A program made the translations under genes and the position numbers. A DNA stretch of 64,000 nt from Chryseobacterium cheonjiense (lineage in GTDB: Bacteria > Bacteroidota > Bacteroidia > Flavobacteriales > Weeksellaceae), in assembly GCF_012927265.1 (NCBI RefSeq), contig NZ_JABBGF010000001.1, positions 1,920,502 through 1,984,501 of the forward strand, written 5' to 3'. Shown piece by piece: positions 34,474 through 42,076 of the stretch. The notes beneath the pieces are model-generated. The model was not told where the DNA came from. It searched no databases and saw only the letters and a program-made list of their open reading frames with translations. How positions within the stretch are numbered: position 1 is the first letter of the stretch; the number at the start of each line of letters is the position of its first letter.

Positions 34474-35298
34474 TTATAATAATTTGATTTTATCGTCAAG
34501 GATATCAATAACTTTATCTTTATAAAGTCCGCCAATGGCTTTTTTGAAATTCTTTTTGCTCATCTGCACTTCATCTTTGATTTCTTCGGGAGAAGATTTG
34601 TCGGAAAGATATAGCAGACCGTAGTTTTCTTCCAGTTTATCCAGAATTTTTTTTCTAAATTCATCAATATTTTCAAAACCTTCAGGCTGAAGCGAAACAT
34701 CTATTTTTCCGTCTTCACGAATGGCCTTGATATAACCGGTTTCTTCGGATAAAGGGTACAGTTTTTTGAAAACATCAGAACTGTAAATGAGACCAATATA
34801 TTTTTTGTTAATAACCACATTCCAGCCCAGCTCACTTTCATTCATCATGATAAGATCTACTTTATCCCCTTTTTTAAAAGGTAAATCCTGATATTGCGGA
34901 TTTCTCTTAAACTTCGTAGTCCCAGTTATCAATTCAAGGTCTTCATCAACATAAATGTGAACAAGATATCTCTTGCCTTCCACGATTTTAGTTTTCTGCT
35001 GTTTGTACGGAATAAAAAGATCTTTGATAATTCCCCAATCCATAAAAGCACCACTCGGAAGACTCTGCACACAGCTCATTACCGCAAACTCCCCTACTTC
35101 GGCCAACGGAATTTCTGTGGTTGCTTTCAGTTTACTGTCATCCTGATACACAAAAACCTCCACTTCATCATCTATTTCTTTATCTTCCTGAATGAAAATT
35201 TTCGGCAGGAAAGCTTTTTCACCCGATTCGTCTGTTAAGATCCATCCTGAATTATTTTTATCTGAAATTTTTAAAGTCTGAGTTTTTCCGAGTTGCAT
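34474..35298 (-). CDS. cvfB: S1-like RNA-binding protein, CvfB family
   Basis: 274 residues from the ATG at 35298 (MQLGKTQTL); a longer frame to 35349 adds an unrelated tail. CvfB proteins have S1-type OB domains followed by a C-terminal winged-helix. Here GKTQTLKISDKNNSGWIL is the first OB-like unit, PSGAFMDWGI / YLVHIYVDEDLELITGTTK the second, ELGWNVVINKKYIGLIYSSDV the third, and KSSPEEIKDEVQMSKKNFKKAIGGLYKDKVI the winged helix. The family affects virulence-factor and RNA metabolism in other bacteria; the role here is inferred. Confidence 0.9.
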   Translation of the reverse strand: MQLGKTQTLKISDKNNSGWILTDESGEKAFLPKIFIQEDKEIDDEVEVFVYQDDSKLKATTEIPLAEVGEFAVMSCVQSLPSGAFMDWGIIKDLFIPYKQQKTKIVEGKRYLVHIYVDEDLELITGTTKFKRNPQYQDLPFKKGDKVDLIMMNESELGWNVVINKKYIGLIYSSDVFKKLYPLSEETGYIKAIREDGKIDVSLQPEGFENIDEFRKKILDKLEENYGLLYLSDKSSPEEIKDEVQMSKKNFKKAIGGLYKDKVIDILDDKIKLL

Positions 35299-35397
35299 TG
35301 ATGATAAAATTAGTCGGTAAAGGTACGGAAATATAAGCCGAACTTGCAAAAATGAAAAAAATTAGAAACTTTACTGTATTGTAATTAAAAGTAACTT

Positions 35398-36395
35398 TTA
35401 ATGAAAGAATTTATTGTCCTTATTATACTTTGATTTATAATCTAATGGTGATAAGCCGGTTACACGGCTGAATACATCTCTAAATGCTTTTGCGTCATTA
35501 TATCCCACTTCATACATAATTTCACTTACGTTTTTCCGGGTAGTTTCAAACATCTTTTTGGAAGCCTCAATTCTCACTCTTTGTAAGTAATCAAGAGGTG
35601 TAAGGCCCGTTGCTTTAATAAATCTTCTGTCAAAATTTCTTCTTCCAATATGTAAATATGCCGATACATTTGCCATCGAAATTTTATCCCGGTAGTTTTC
35701 TTCAATAAACACTTGTGCCTTCAAAATAATTTCATCATTATGCTTTTTGTGTCCGTTAAATATTGAAAATGGTGCCTGTAGATTTCTGTCTAAATCAATT
35801 TGAAAGTATTTTGCGCAATGGATAGCGGTTGGCCTGTCATAAAATTTTTCGACCAGATACATCAATAAATTTAAAAAAGAATACGCCCCACCATTAGTAT
35901 AAATCCCATTTTCATCAGTAATCAGTTGGTCGGTCTGCAGATTTACGTCAGGATATAGTTCTCTGAATTTTTCGGAAAAAGCCCAATGGGTGGAACATGT
36001 TTTACCGGCAAGAATACCGGAAGAGGCAAGCATAAAGCTTCCTGCACACATACTTGCAATTTCTGCACCTTCTATGTATTGTTTAGCAACCCAATCAATT
36101 AACAATTTATTGTTTTTTGAAGCTGTTTCGTAACTGCGGATTAAGGATGCGGGAATTATAATAAGATCGGTTTACGGATATCATTAATAGCAATTTGATG
36201 TCTTAAGGAAAACAGATGATTATTCAGATATTCATTTCTTGAAGCCCCAACCAATTCAATTTTAAAAGTTGTTTTCCCGCTGTTTTTATCCAAATAATTA
36301 TTCGCCTCACTAAATATCTGATATGAACCTATAATACAGGCTATAGTACTCATATTGGTTTGCTCGTCGGGAACCAGTATACTTACATGCATCAT
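35398..36395 (-). pseudogene. GlxA-type AraC-family regulator, split by a one-base frameshift
   Basis: Two reading frames together make one GlxA-like regulator. The N half starts at 36395 (MMHVSILVPDEQTNMSTI, a DJ-1/PfpI-like domain) and runs to NDIRK. It then goes out of frame and stops at 36156. In the next frame the homology resumes as TDLIIIPASLIRSYETASKN and continues through EIASMCAGSFMLASSG to two AraC helix-turn-helix motifs (MANVSAYLHIGRRNFDRRF; VSEIMYEVGYNDAKAF). One extra base in the short T run at 36171-36174 would restore a single frame of about 330 residues. It is either a real inactivating deletion or a sequencing error. It is divergent from the EthD gene, which it may have regulated. 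Confidence 0.82.
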
Positions 36396-36482
36396 TTTAT
36401 TTGTAAATCTAAGCAAATATTTTGTCCAAATCAACCCCGAAGAATGTCTAAACAACACAGTTAAAACATTTGTTTTGGTCCT

Positions 36483-36490
36483 TAGATTTG
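36483..36490 (+). promoter_or_regulatory. Putative -7 box (TAGATTTG) for the EthD-DinB-SRPBCC genes
   Basis: Full TAnnTTTG match 20 bases before the ATG at 36510, in the spacer shared with the divergent regulator. A one-mismatch box (TAGATTTA on the - strand, 36402-36409) faces the regulator. Confidence 0.5.
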
Positions 36491-36509
36491 TAAAATAAAA
36501 TTTTAAGAA

Positions 36510-36821
36510 ATGATAAAAATGACAGCCATTTACAAAATACCAAAGGATCTTATTTCTTTTGATAAACACTACTTTGATGTTCATGTTCCTTTAGCGAAAC
36601 AATTGCCGGGACTGATTAAATATGAAATAAATGACGGACAAATTGTATCTACTACAGGTCATAATGAGGTATACAGGATTGCCAATTTATATTTTAAATC
36701 AATGCAAGAAATGATGGATGCGTTTCAATCGGAAATAGGAAAGCAATGTGCTGCTGACAGAAAAATTTTAGCTTCTGATGAAGAAGTGCAAATTTATTTA
36801 TACAAAACGAAAGAAATATAA
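36510..36821 (+). CDS. EthD family protein
   Basis: 103-residue ferredoxin-like (dimeric alpha/beta barrel) protein of the EthD family. MIKMTAIYKIPKDLISFDKHYFDVHVPLAKQLPGLIKYEI has the family pattern Y-x(n)-F-x-x-H-Y-x-x-x-H-x-P-L-A-x-x-L-P-G. EthD was first described in ether degradation; most genomic members lack a known substrate. First of three small genes with no terminator between them; probably controlled by the adjacent split regulator. Confidence 0.88.
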   Translation: MIKMTAIYKIPKDLISFDKHYFDVHVPLAKQLPGLIKYEINDGQIVSTTGHNEVYRIANLYFKSMQEMMDAFQSEIGKQCAADRKILASDEEVQIYLYKTKEI

Positions 36822-36854
36822 TTAACACAATGTATTAACTACAAAATAAAAAAA

Positions 36855-37334
36855 ATGATCACAACAGAATTATTTGTAAAAATGACAATTGACAGATGGA
36901 ACGGCTCCATTGCGAATGTAAACAAACACTTAAATGCATTAACAGATGAGCAATTGCAAAAAGAAATTGCTCCCGGTAAAAACAGAGGCACTTATTTGCT
37001 GGGACACCTGATCGCAGTACATGATGATATGTTGAAATTATTAGATATGCGCGAAAAATTATACCCGGAATTATCCGAGCCTTTTATTCAATATGCAGAT
37101 AAAGTTGTCGAGCCTACCCCTACAGCCTCTGATTTGAGGAAAATGTGGGAAAAACAAAACGGATGGCTTCAAGAAAAATTTGCAAAAATGAAACCCGAAG
37201 AATGGTTTGAAAAGCATACTGCTGTTTCAGAAGAAGATTTTATGAAAGAACCCTATCGCAATAAACTCAACATCATTATTACCAGAACTTCTCATTTACA
37301 ATATCACTCAGGACAAATTGTGTTACTCAACTAA
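36855..37334 (+). CDS. DinB family protein
   Basis: 159 residues, predicted four-helix bundle of the DinB/YfiT type. TYLLGHLIAVHDDML supplies a metal-type histidine (H51, with H56), and HLQYHSGQIV near the C terminus supplies the further histidines. Such proteins are metal-dependent hydrolases or thiol transferases of mostly unknown function. Between EthD and SRPBCC genes, 11 bases from the latter. Confidence 0.87.
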   Translation: MITTELFVKMTIDRWNGSIANVNKHLNALTDEQLQKEIAPGKNRGTYLLGHLIAVHDDMLKLLDMREKLYPELSEPFIQYADKVVEPTPTASDLRKMWEKQNGWLQEKFAKMKPEEWFEKHTAVSEEDFMKEPYRNKLNIIITRTSHLQYHSGQIVLLN

Positions 37335-37345
37335 AAAATCAGCTA

Positions 37346-37774
37346 ATGGCACATCAAAATTTTCAATACAGTTTCACAACTTCAAAAAATGCAAATGAAG
37401 TATTTGCATTTTTACTAAATCCTAAAAATTGGTGGATGGGTTTATTTGAAGAAACAATAGAAGGGAAAAGTGGAAAAATTAACGATGAATTTTCCTTCAG
37501 GGCAGGTGATGGAGTACATTATTCCAATCAAAAATTAATACAGCTTATTGCAGGTAAAAAAATAGTTTGGCTGGTTACGGAAAGTAATTTATCATTCTTA
37601 AAAAATGCCAATGAGTGGGCAGGAACAAAAATTTGTTTTGATATTGACATTTTGCAAGGTAAAACAAAAATAACATTTACACACCATGGTTTGCTTCCGG
37701 CAATTGAATGTTATGACAGTTGTTCTAATGCATGGACAGAATATATGCAAAACCTTCGGACATATCTAAAATGA
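37346..37774 (+). CDS. SRPBCC / AHSA1-like domain protein
   Basis: 142 residues of START-like helix-grip fold (QYSFTTSKNANEVFAFLLNPKNWW; GVHYSNQKLIQLIAGKKIVWLVTES; TFTHHGLLPAIECYDSCSNAWTEYM). The final segment is the C-terminal helix typical of polyketide-cyclase/AHSA1-type proteins. It should bind a small hydrophobic ligand; no catalytic residues can be assigned. Last of the EthD-DinB-SRPBCC run. The 119 bases to the next gene contain nothing I recognise. Confidence 0.85.
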   Translation: MAHQNFQYSFTTSKNANEVFAFLLNPKNWWMGLFEETIEGKSGKINDEFSFRAGDGVHYSNQKLIQLIAGKKIVWLVTESNLSFLKNANEWAGTKICFDIDILQGKTKITFTHHGLLPAIECYDSCSNAWTEYMQNLRTYLK

Positions 37775-37893
37775 TAATCAATTATAATATTACTTTTCCT
37801 CTTTTAAAATAACAACATGTCGGCATCAATGAAATAGAGCCGGAAAACCAATTTAAAAACCCTTCGCATTGTAAATTATTGGATAAAGAATTA

Positions 37894-38736
37894 TTACATT
37901 TTAGAAATATAATCCATCAGTTCCTTTCTGCTGCTTTCAAAATCCAATGCTTCTCCAACAATAAAATATCTTTGCTTATCCACGCATTTCGGAAATAATG
38001 ATTTGGCTAAAGCCAGTTTATTTTTATCAAAACTAAGATCTTTTACCAAAATACTGATTTGCTCCGAGGTAAACATCGCATGTCTGCCCTGCTGATTGAT
38101 AAATGCCAGTTTTTTATCATCAAACCATGCTCTAGTCTTCATTGTATCCATAAACTGCTGAAAAGTCTGATTATCCATTACATTAGGATAGTTTATATTT
38201 CCGCTGTTACCGTAAGGATTATTCCAGATGTCATTCCAACTGTTGAAGCCATAAGATTGCACGGGATAAGAATCAAGCAAAAACAAGCCTTCGTTGGTGA
38301 AAAAATCCAGAACCAGCCTGCTGTTATTTCTTACATTCAGAGTCGTTCGATACAGTAAATACCCGCTTTCATAGATTGAAATGGGAATTCTTCCTGCCGG
38401 AAGATCAAAAAACCTGAATTTCCCTGAGTTGTTGGAGATAAACTGATCGTCAATTTCCACACTGAAAAATCCCTGCTCCGGAATCCTGACAAAAACCTCG
38501 GAGTAACCATATTCCTGGTTCCATCGGTATTGCGGATTCTTGGTTCTGAAACCATTATTTCCCTGATTTCTGAAACTTGAATTATTTTTATTTTTTACAT
38601 CGGATTTTTTATTATTCATAGATCCGATTTCGGTTTTGGAAGCTTCATTCTTCAGAAGTTCGCCCGCTTGTCCTGCTTCCTGTGCAAATGAACTGGCTGC
38701 AAAGAAAAGCAAAACACTTATACATATACTTTTCAT
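37894..38736 (-). CDS. Secreted DUF4476 domain protein
   Basis: 280 residues. Signal peptide (MKSICISVLLFFAASSFAQ), an asparagine- and lysine-rich low-complexity linker to about 65, a PEGA-like beta domain (VRIPEQGFFSVEIDDQFISN; PAGRIPISIYESGYLLYRTTL), and a C-terminal DUF4476 helical domain (FTSEQISILVKDLSFDKNKLALAKSL; DFESSRKELMDYISKM). Probably periplasmic or outer-membrane associated. No role is known for DUF4476. Confidence 0.85.
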   Translation of the reverse strand: MKSICISVLLFFAASSFAQEAGQAGELLKNEASKTEIGSMNNKKSDVKNKNNSSFRNQGNNGFRTKNPQYRWNQEYGYSEVFVRIPEQGFFSVEIDDQFISNNSGKFRFFDLPAGRIPISIYESGYLLYRTTLNVRNNSRLVLDFFTNEGLFLLDSYPVQSYGFNSWNDIWNNPYGNSGNINYPNVMDNQTFQQFMDTMKTRAWFDDKKLAFINQQGRHAMFTSEQISILVKDLSFDKNKLALAKSLFPKCVDKQRYFIVGEALDFESSRKELMDYISKM

Positions 38737-38763
38737 AACACTTGTATTAAAGGCATTATTAAC

Positions 38764-38788
38764 AAAAAAAGAGAGGCTAATGCCTCTC
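38764..38788 (-). terminator. Intrinsic terminator of lpdA
   Basis: GAGAGGC-TAAT-GCCTCTC stem followed on the - strand by a run of seven T, 46 bases beyond the lpdA stop. Confidence 0.88.
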
Positions 38789-38833
38789 CTAATTTACAAA
38801 TATTTTTAAATGATTGAATTTTTAATCCAATTA

Positions 38834-40237
38834 TTACATGTGAATCGGTCTCTTAGCCGTAGCATCCAATGCTGCTTCTTTGATGGCTTCCGCATACGTA
38901 GGGTGTGCGTGTGAGCTTCTTGCAATATCTTCGGCACTAGCACGGAATTCCATCGCAATAACACCTTCCGCAATAAGATCGGCAGCTCTTGCTCCTACGA
39001 TATGCATTCCTAATACCTCATCTGTTTTTTCATCGGCGATGATTTTAACCAGACCATCAACATCACCACTTGCGCGGCTTCTTCCTAATGCTCTCATCGG
39101 GAAAGATCCAACTTTATAAGCAACACCTTCTTCTTTAAGCTGCTCTTCTGTTTTACCTACTCCGGCAACTTCAGGCCATGTGTAAACAACACCCGGAATT
39201 AAGTTATAATTGATGTGAGGCTTTTGTCCTGCTAAAGTTTCAGCAACAAAAACTCCTTCCTCTTCCGCTTTGTGAGCTAACATTGCTCCTTTAATAACGT
39301 CTCCGATCGCATAAATGTTGGCAACATTTGTCTGAAGGTGATCGTTTACTTTTACTCTTCCTCTTTCGTCAAGCTCAACACCTGCTTTTTCCAGTCCAAG
39401 TCCGTCTGTGTAAGGTCTTCTTCCTACAGAAACCAGACAGTAATCTCCTTCAACCGTTACTTCTTCTCCTTTTTTATCTTTCGCAGTGATTTTCACGGTA
39501 TCTCCATTTCTTTCCACCGCTGAAACAGCTGTAGAAAGCATGAATTTCATACCCTGCTTTTTAAGAACTTTCGTTAACTCCTTGCTTAGAGCACCATCCA
39601 TTCCAGGGATGATTTTATCCATAAATTCAACAACGGTAACCTGGGCGCCTAATCTTAAATAAACCGAACCTAATTCTAGACCGATAACTCCACCACCAAT
39701 TACTACCAGATGCTTAGGAATTTCTTTAAGGTTTAAAGCCTCGGTAGAAGTAATGACTCTCTCTTTATCAATCGTAATGAAAGGCAAAGAAGATGGCTTG
39801 GAACCTGTTGCAATGATGGTATATTTAGAATCAATGGTTTCCGTGGAACCGTCGTTTTTTGTCACTTTAATCTGGGTTGCAGATTCGAAGCTTCCGACTC
39901 CTTCAAAAACAGTGATTTTGTTTTTGTTCATCAGATAGCTGATTCCATCGGTATTTTGTTTGATAACCTCATTTTTACGCTCGATCATTCTTGCGATATC
40001 AGCCTGAGGCTCATTGATAATGATTCCGTGGCCGGCAAAATTATGTTTGGCATTTTCAAAATGCTCTGAGCTGTCTAAAAGCGCTTTCGACGGAATACAT
40101 CCTACGTTAAGACAAGTTCCTCCCAAAGTTGGATATTTTTCAATAATTGCTGTAGTGAAACCTAATTGTGCAGCACGGATTGCAGCAACATAACCACCAG
40201 GACCGGAACCGATTACGGTAACATCGAATTGACTCAT
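38834..40237 (-). CDS. lpdA: Dihydrolipoyl dehydrogenase (E3)
   Basis: FAD flavoprotein that reoxidises lipoamide in the 2-oxoacid dehydrogenase and glycine-cleavage complexes. 467 residues: FAD loop GSGPGG (10-15), redox disulphide C42/C47 in GGTCLNVGCIPSKA, NAD-binding loop VIGGGVIGLELGSVY, FAD-binding NIYAIGDVIKG and the C-terminal dimer-interface HAHPTYAEAIKEA with the catalytic His. All key residues are present. Monocistronic; no E1/E2 genes are in the window. Confidence 0.97.
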   Translation of the reverse strand: MSQFDVTVIGSGPGGYVAAIRAAQLGFTTAIIEKYPTLGGTCLNVGCIPSKALLDSSEHFENAKHNFAGHGIIINEPQADIARMIERKNEVIKQNTDGISYLMNKNKITVFEGVGSFESATQIKVTKNDGSTETIDSKYTIIATGSKPSSLPFITIDKERVITSTEALNLKEIPKHLVVIGGGVIGLELGSVYLRLGAQVTVVEFMDKIIPGMDGALSKELTKVLKKQGMKFMLSTAVSAVERNGDTVKITAKDKKGEEVTVEGDYCLVSVGRRPYTDGLGLEKAGVELDERGRVKVNDHLQTNVANIYAIGDVIKGAMLAHKAEEEGVFVAETLAGQKPHINYNLIPGVVYTWPEVAGVGKTEEQLKEEGVAYKVGSFPMRALGRSRASGDVDGLVKIIADEKTDEVLGMHIVGARAADLIAEGVIAMEFRASAEDIARSSHAHPTYAEAIKEAALDATAKRPIHM

Positions 40238-40432
40238 GTTATTTTATGAATTTGTTTATTATTAACTTTCTTATGCTTACAAATTTAACGATTAATTATC
40301 AGGTAGGAAAGTGAGATTTGTCAAATTTTCGGGATAAGGGCAGGAAGATGAATGATAGGGGTTTATGTATTGTGATTATCTTCTGACATCCTGCTTCGAG
40401 CTTCCCGCATATTACCTATTACTTTCATCAAG

Positions 40433-40780
40433 TCAATTCACACTCAGTTTTCCTTGGCCGATCATCCCGGCAGAATCAAAATAAGAGCCTCCGTACACAT
40501 ACCAATCAAGGCTTTCCAGATATTCTACCGCATTTTCAGGAGTAATATTCGGGCGGTCTTTCTTAGAAACAATTCCCCGGTACCATCTTCCTGATTTGGG
40601 ATAATGCTCATATTCAACCAGATAATTAATCCATATTCGCTGGCATAGCTTACACTGCTGAATGCTTACTTCCGCATACCTTCCATTGGTATGATCTATC
40701 CCTAAAGCGGAACTTCTGTACTCCGTATAATTTGAGGTGGGCTTTTCGCAGGCGCAGCCTATTCTCTGGATTTTATTCAT
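40433..40780 (-). CDS. Small Cys-rich hypothetical protein
   Basis: 115 residues without signal peptide or transmembrane helix. It has two Cys pairs, CAC near residue 9 and CKLC near residue 43, that could bind one zinc ion, then a Tyr/Trp-rich segment (YEHYPKSGRWYRGIVSKKD; LDWYVYGGSYFDSAGMIG). I do not recognise the family. Free-standing between lpdA and the glycosyltransferase. The 195-base spacer to lpdA shows no clear signal. Confidence 0.65.
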   Translation of the reverse strand: MNKIQRIGCACEKPTSNYTEYRSSALGIDHTNGRYAEVSIQQCKLCQRIWINYLVEYEHYPKSGRWYRGIVSKKDRPNITPENAVEYLESLDWYVYGGSYFDSAGMIGQGKLSVN

Positions 40781-40851
40781 GAAAATTTTAATAGTTGGAT
40801 AAAATTAAGTTGTCAAAAGTATAAAATAAGCTACACAAGAGCAATACAGAA

Positions 40852-41934
40852 TTATTTTAAAATGTTCAACAACATCTTTTCGTAGGCATCCAGAATAATA
40901 TTTTTTGAAAATCTGGATTTAATGGAACTTTTTATCATTTCTTCATCATGACTCTTGTGAAGAATTTTTAAAATTTTCTGAGAAAAATCTTCGTGATTTT
41001 CAATATTGGAAATCTCACCATTGATTTCATCTTGTATGATTTCATTGATTCCGCCCGGACAATTGTTAGCTAAAGAGTATGTACCGCAGGCTCCTGCTTC
41101 CAGCAAAACATTGGGAAATCCTTCATATCTCGAAGAAAGAATAAAAAGATCTGCATATTTCAGGAATTCATAAGGATTTTCCTGCCGCCCGTGAAAGATG
41201 ACACGGTTTAGACCCAGGAAATCCTTCATCTGATGCAACATTTCGCGGTCTTTTCCGTCTCCTAAAATGTGGAGTAGAATATTTTCATTTTTTAGTCTTG
41301 AAAAAACTTTCAAAAGGTTATCAAAACCTTTTCTCTCCGATAAATTCCCAATGGCCACCACATTTTTATAATTGTATTTAAAGCTTTCGGGTTTTTGTGC
41401 AGAAGCAAGTTTTGCCTCTATAAAATCAAAATCTACGGGATTATTGATTTTAACTACTTTATCTGGTTTTATATTGAAATTTTTAACAAGATCCCGCATC
41501 ATATCATCGCTTTGCGCAATAATCTTATCGTAATTATTATAGAAATTATAGAAGAATTTAATCTCCTTTCTTCTGACATGCTGGGTAACCACATTCGTTT
41601 CTCTGGCTATAAATTTTGTTTTGGGAAAAAGTTTGATAAATAATGATAAATACGCATTTACCTCTCCAAAACCGGAAAAGACAATATCCGGTTTTCGGCG
41701 GTATATTTCCCTGAGAATGGGCTTGAGGGAATGCCTGATTCTTTCGGTATTAATATCAATAATTTCCACATCTTTACGGAGAAACTTAAGGTATCCTCCT
41801 TGTTTACGTAAAAGCAAAATCTTTGGCTCGAAACGATCTCTGGAAAGATGATTCGCAATGGTGGTAACAATTCTTTCTGCACCTCCGGTTTCAAGATCCG
41901 GCAGAATAAATATGACAGAAATCTTTTTCATCAA
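40852..41934 (-). CDS. Glycosyltransferase family 4 (GT-B fold)
   Basis: 360 residues. The N-terminal domain opens with FILPDLETGGAERIVTTIANHL, the GGAER loop of GT4 enzymes. The C-terminal nucleotide-sugar domain has VVAIGNLSERKGFDNLLKVF, LHILGDGKDREML and FILSSRYEGFPNVLLEAGACG with the E-x7-E motif. It transfers a sugar from an activated donor to a cell-surface polysaccharide or lipid; acceptor and donor are unknown. It is not beside other polysaccharide genes. Confidence 0.92.
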   Translation of the reverse strand: MMKKISVIFILPDLETGGAERIVTTIANHLSRDRFEPKILLLRKQGGYLKFLRKDVEIIDINTERIRHSLKPILREIYRRKPDIVFSGFGEVNAYLSLFIKLFPKTKFIARETNVVTQHVRRKEIKFFYNFYNNYDKIIAQSDDMMRDLVKNFNIKPDKVVKINNPVDFDFIEAKLASAQKPESFKYNYKNVVAIGNLSERKGFDNLLKVFSRLKNENILLHILGDGKDREMLHQMKDFLGLNRVIFHGRQENPYEFLKYADLFILSSRYEGFPNVLLEAGACGTYSLANNCPGGINEIIQDEINGEISNIENHEDFSQKILKILHKSHDEEMIKSSIKSRFSKNIILDAYEKMLLNILK

Positions 41935-42005
41935 TGTAAATTTACTAAAAGTTTTATTAACCTTTAAATTCCATTTTCTATTTCTATAATCCGGAAGAAT
42001 TTACT

Positions 42006-42045
42006 TAAAAAAAAAAAAGAAACCCTTCCGTGGAAGAATTTCTTT
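42006..42045 (-). terminator. Intrinsic terminator of recQ
   Basis: Two-step stem, AAAGAAA/TTTCTTT outside and TTCC/GGAA inside, followed on the - strand by a T run of more than ten. Confidence 0.82.
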
Positions 42046-42076
42046 CATTATTATTTCGTTATTGTTTAAAATCAAT

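Noticed and set aside
36156..36584. Separate 142-codon hypothetical gene
   Set aside because: Only its C-terminal 79 residues have homology, and they are the N-terminal half of the frameshifted GlxA-like regulator; the rest runs over the divergent promoter.
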